64,000 nt of DNA from assembly GCA_030544225.1 (NCBI GenBank), contig CM060486.1, positions 2,356,001-2,420,000 of the forward strand, written 5' to 3'. The translations under genes were made by a program, and so were the position numbers. Below the pieces are notes generated by a model. That model saw only the letters and a program-made list of their open reading frames with translations, was not told the origin of the DNA and did not search any database. Of the stretch, positions 62,146-64,000 are shown in pieces; positions within the stretch are counted from its first letter, which is position 1, and each line of letters starts with the position of its first letter. This stretch comes from Skeletonema marinoi. Taxonomy: Eukaryota; Bacillariophyta; Thalassiosirophyceae; Thalassiosirales; Thalassiosiraceae.

Positions 62146-62683
62146 GTGCCCACATAAGATGTTTGTTTGGGCTCTGTCTTTCTAATTTTCTCCATATGAC
62201 ACAGCAAAGATCTAACATCATTCCGTTGAAATTTAACCACCGGAGTCAATTTATATTGTTGAATGAAAGCACGAAGGTGCGGTTGCCGTCGGAATCCGAA
62301 TTCACAGCGGTGATACGAAGACTTGCCGGGCCGGATCGGTCATCGTAAAACCGAAAAGATGAAGGCGACGGCGGCAGGCAGAGTGAGGCTAGAGACGGCG
62401 GCTTATACGACAAAATAATATGTCATCCGAAGAAGCGAGTGGGGGGTAGCTTCATTGCAACCACGACGATGTTCCATGTGCTGATGTAAATTGGGTAAAT
62501 TGGCACCAGCCTCATGTAGGTAAGTTGGGTAATTTGGCGTCGATGCCAAATAATTACCCAATTTACATTTTTGAACGGAAATGTAAATTGGGTTCGGCGA
62601 GTCGAGTACGTAGGTACGTACGCACCGATACCTTACCGTATGTACCGTAACTACGTACGGATACCTATTTTCCCGCAGCCTCC
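62146..62683 (-). repeat. Right arm of the large inverted repeat
   Basis: This arm of 538 bp is the reverse complement of 60595-61125. Differences seen include CGATGCC against GGCATCG-side changes near 62540, a short extra AATT, and TAGGTAAG against CTTACAT in the Thr-like CATGTAGG segment. Homology ends at GCAGCCTCC, about 150 bp before the start of the peptidase gene. Confidence 0.93.
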
Positions 62684-62834
62684 TGGAGCGTGACATGGAG
62701 CGGCGTGGAGTGAGCGAACATCGCTTAATATCGCCAAACTCGCCAAAATCCCGGATCTTGCAGCTCTCAGCGCTCACGATGATAAAACAACACCAAAAGC
62801 AAGCCACCTCCTCTTCCTACTGCTCCACTGGGCC

Positions 62835-64000
62835 ATGGTCTCTTATCACCGTCATCGTGCTCTAATTGCCCTCTTCTCTCTCACTACTCGTGCCGGCGCT
62901 TTCTCTGCACCATCAACTTCCGCCGTCGCAGCTCACTTCAAAAGGAGCAATAATTTAGCACGCCATCACCTTTTCATCCGCGGCGGTGCCACTCGCAGCT
63001 CTACCAGCAGCATCCACAGCAGCAGCAACACCAACGGAGAAGAAGAACCCCGCACAGGCTGGCTACATAACACGGAACCAAAATACTCTCCCACAACATC
63101 AGCATCATCCGCACCTCTCAGTTTAGCAATGAAGCGTCTAATGGCCGACAAGATGCAAAAATATCGCAATCATCGCATCATTACTCCACCTGCCGCTCAT
63201 CCATGTGGTGATGCCAATCGTATGATGGTCACGGAACATAAGATTTCTATACCATTGACTCATCCTGATTTGCAAGTGGCAATGAATAATGAGCAATCAT
63301 CGTCAACCACTAGTGAAGGACAGCGAATTGTCCCGGTAGAGAGGATTGATGGAGCTTTTTTAACCAACAATGAAGCATTTGATGAACCAACGATTGATAT
63401 CTACTTTACAATCACGGAACTACTTTCCAATGCTCAAGATGAAGCACACTTTCATGCACTTCAAAACCCAAACTTGTCCCCTTCCCAACGTGCCGCACTA
63501 TACTTTCAAAAAGGAACTTCTGATGGTGAATCCTCAGTAGATCCATCACGAATGATGCTCTATCTACAAGGAGGTCCAGGATTCGGATGTGCATCACCCG
63601 TATCAGGCCTATCCTTGGCATCCAGTTCCAGTTCTTGGGCAGCTGCGGTACTATTGGGTGGAAAGGTTATTAATGCCGATGGCAAGTCGTTTCAACGGAT
63701 TGTACTTATGGATCAACGTGGGACTGGGAGGAGTAGTGCTATTTGTAAACAACAGTTGGTTAAGATGTTTCCTGATTTGTTCTTGTTGGATGAGAAGAAG
63801 GAAGGGGAAGGGACAGTTGTTGGAGAAGAGTTTGGGGGAGATTCGGATGCTAGAATGATGTTACTTCAAGCGAGACAACAAAAGGCGTTGAAGGAGGCAA
63901 CTGATTATCTTTCGTTATTTCGTGCTGATTCGATTGTGAGGGATGCCGAGTGGATTAGAGAGTCATTGGCAAATCCGTTTCCGTCTGTTAATGATGATGG
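62835..64000 (+). CDS. Prolyl-iminopeptidase-like S33 hydrolase, plastid-targeted, 3' partial
   Basis: Alpha/beta-hydrolase expected to release N-terminal proline. The frame from ATG 62835 is open for about 388 codons to the window end. The presequence is MVSYHRHRALIALFSLTTRA, then GAFSAPS. This is a signal peptide and an A-F-type plastid motif (cleavage before Phe23), followed by a Ser/Ala/Thr/Arg-rich transit-like region. A beta strand leads into MLYLQGGPGFG, the oxyanion-hole motif at residues 245-249 (Gln where many relatives have His). IVLMDQRGTGRSS at 293-300 is the DQRG-GRS signature of the family. The nucleophile Ser and the Asp/His triad members lie beyond the window. Its promoter abuts the inverted-repeat island. 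Confidence 0.87.
   Translation, partial: MVSYHRHRALIALFSLTTRAGAFSAPSTSAVAAHFKRSNNLARHHLFIRGGATRSSTSSIHSSSNTNGEEEPRTGWLHNTEPKYSPTTSASSAPLSLAMKRLMADKMQKYRNHRIITPPAAHPCGDANRMMVTEHKISIPLTHPDLQVAMNNEQSSSTTSEGQRIVPVERIDGAFLTNNEAFDEPTIDIYFTITELLSNAQDEAHFHALQNPNLSPSQRAALYFQKGTSDGESSVDPSRMMLYLQGGPGFGCASPVSGLSLASSSSSWAAAVLLGGKVINADGKSFQRIVLMDQRGTGRSSAICKQQLVKMFPDLFLLDEKKEGEGTVVGEEFGGDSDARMMLLQARQQKALKEATDYLSLFRADSIVRDAEWIRESLANPFPSVNDD

Larger units (their letters stand above)
60595..62683. mobile_element. Foldback-like element: 0.53-kb inverted repeats with 1.0-kb centre
   Basis: The left arm is 60595-61125. The right arm is 62146-62683 and is its reverse complement with only scattered differences and a few small indels. 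Arms begin GGAGGCTGCGGGAAAATAGG. They contain internal hairpins (60686-60721, stem CCCAATTTACATT; 60722-60745, stem TAATTTGGC) and repeated CCAATTTACCCAATTTAC words. The centre (61126-62145) encodes nothing recognisable and has an internal diverged tandem duplication. Long near-identical inverted arms with sub-palindromes and no transposase match non-autonomous foldback or MITE-like DNA elements. No clear target-site duplication was found by eye, so the transposon reading is inference. Confidence 0.7.
58096..62834. other. 4.7-kb gene-free repeat island
   Basis: No coding gene is supported between the translocator and the peptidase gene. The stretch is assembled from repeated pieces: two 11-bp minisatellite arrays, several hairpins, a 22-bp AT-rich duplication, and a large inverted repeat. 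A sequence at 58261-58350 recurs in inverted and diverged form at 62695-62790 (shared ATCGCCAAA and CCCGGATCTTGC words). GCGAT-x-AGCGA-x-GCTCC-like motifs recur near 58323, 59848 and, inverted, 62700. This could be a large decayed non-autonomous DNA element or a foldback cluster. Confidence 0.6.

Noticed and set aside
60923-62348. Matching frames (ending LAGPDRSS) in both arms of the inverted repeat
   Set aside because: Their identity only reflects the duplicated DNA. The left copy lacks an ATG and no known domain is seen, so conservation is not evidence of coding.

Overview
The window looks like nuclear DNA of a centric diatom of the Thalassiosira type (inference). Genes are compact and on both strands. 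Introns are few, short and GT-AG, mostly 95-125 bp. Two proteins begin with a signal peptide followed by the A-F cleavage motif of secondary plastids. The AP2 and HSF regulators, the p10-before-p20 metacaspase and the Cys-rich secreted proteins all have a diatom flavour. The species call comes from gene content only.

Layout. 0.4-14.6 kb: a small membrane protein, a coiled-coil protein, ribosomal protein L7 (uL30), a Pro-rich protein, an 821-aa membrane protein, an EF-hand membrane protein, an SF1 helicase whose Walker A motif is split by an intron, and a disordered protein with internal duplications. 15.1-19.9 kb: a 4.8-kb satellite of 186-bp monomers, part of it in a four-monomer (744-bp) higher-order repeat. 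20-38 kb: a DHHC palmitoyltransferase, a Notch-repeat secreted/membrane protein, a GNAT acetyltransferase, a secreted Cys-rich protein, a small protein, a heat-shock-factor gene, ALB3/YidC insertase, a four-exon PP2C phosphatase, and a large cell-surface protein with a duplicated ectodomain. 38-58 kb: two divergent paralogous AP2 regulators around a 2-kb spacer, a membrane RING-H2 protein, a type III metacaspase, a disordered protein with a C-terminal zinc motif, a SET-domain protein, a cluster of three coiled-coil genes (two of them tandem paralogs), and a plastid triose-phosphate translocator. 58.1-62.8 kb: a gene-free patchwork of 11-bp minisatellites, hairpins and a nearly perfect 0.53-kb inverted repeat. 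At the right edge: the 5' part of a plastid-targeted prolyl-iminopeptidase-like gene, running off the window.

Functional threads. Plastid functions are ALB3 (thylakoid insertion), the triose-phosphate translocator (carbon export), the S33 peptidase and possibly the GNAT enzyme. Stress and regulation are represented by HSF, two AP2 proteins, PP2C, the metacaspase and the RING-H2 protein. The eukaryotic neighbours do not form operons. Many pairs are divergent with short shared promoters, and several converge within 56-71 bp. No viral or retroelement fossil, tRNA, rRNA or CRISPR array was recognised. The most unusual structures are the higher-order satellite and the nested inverted-repeat island.
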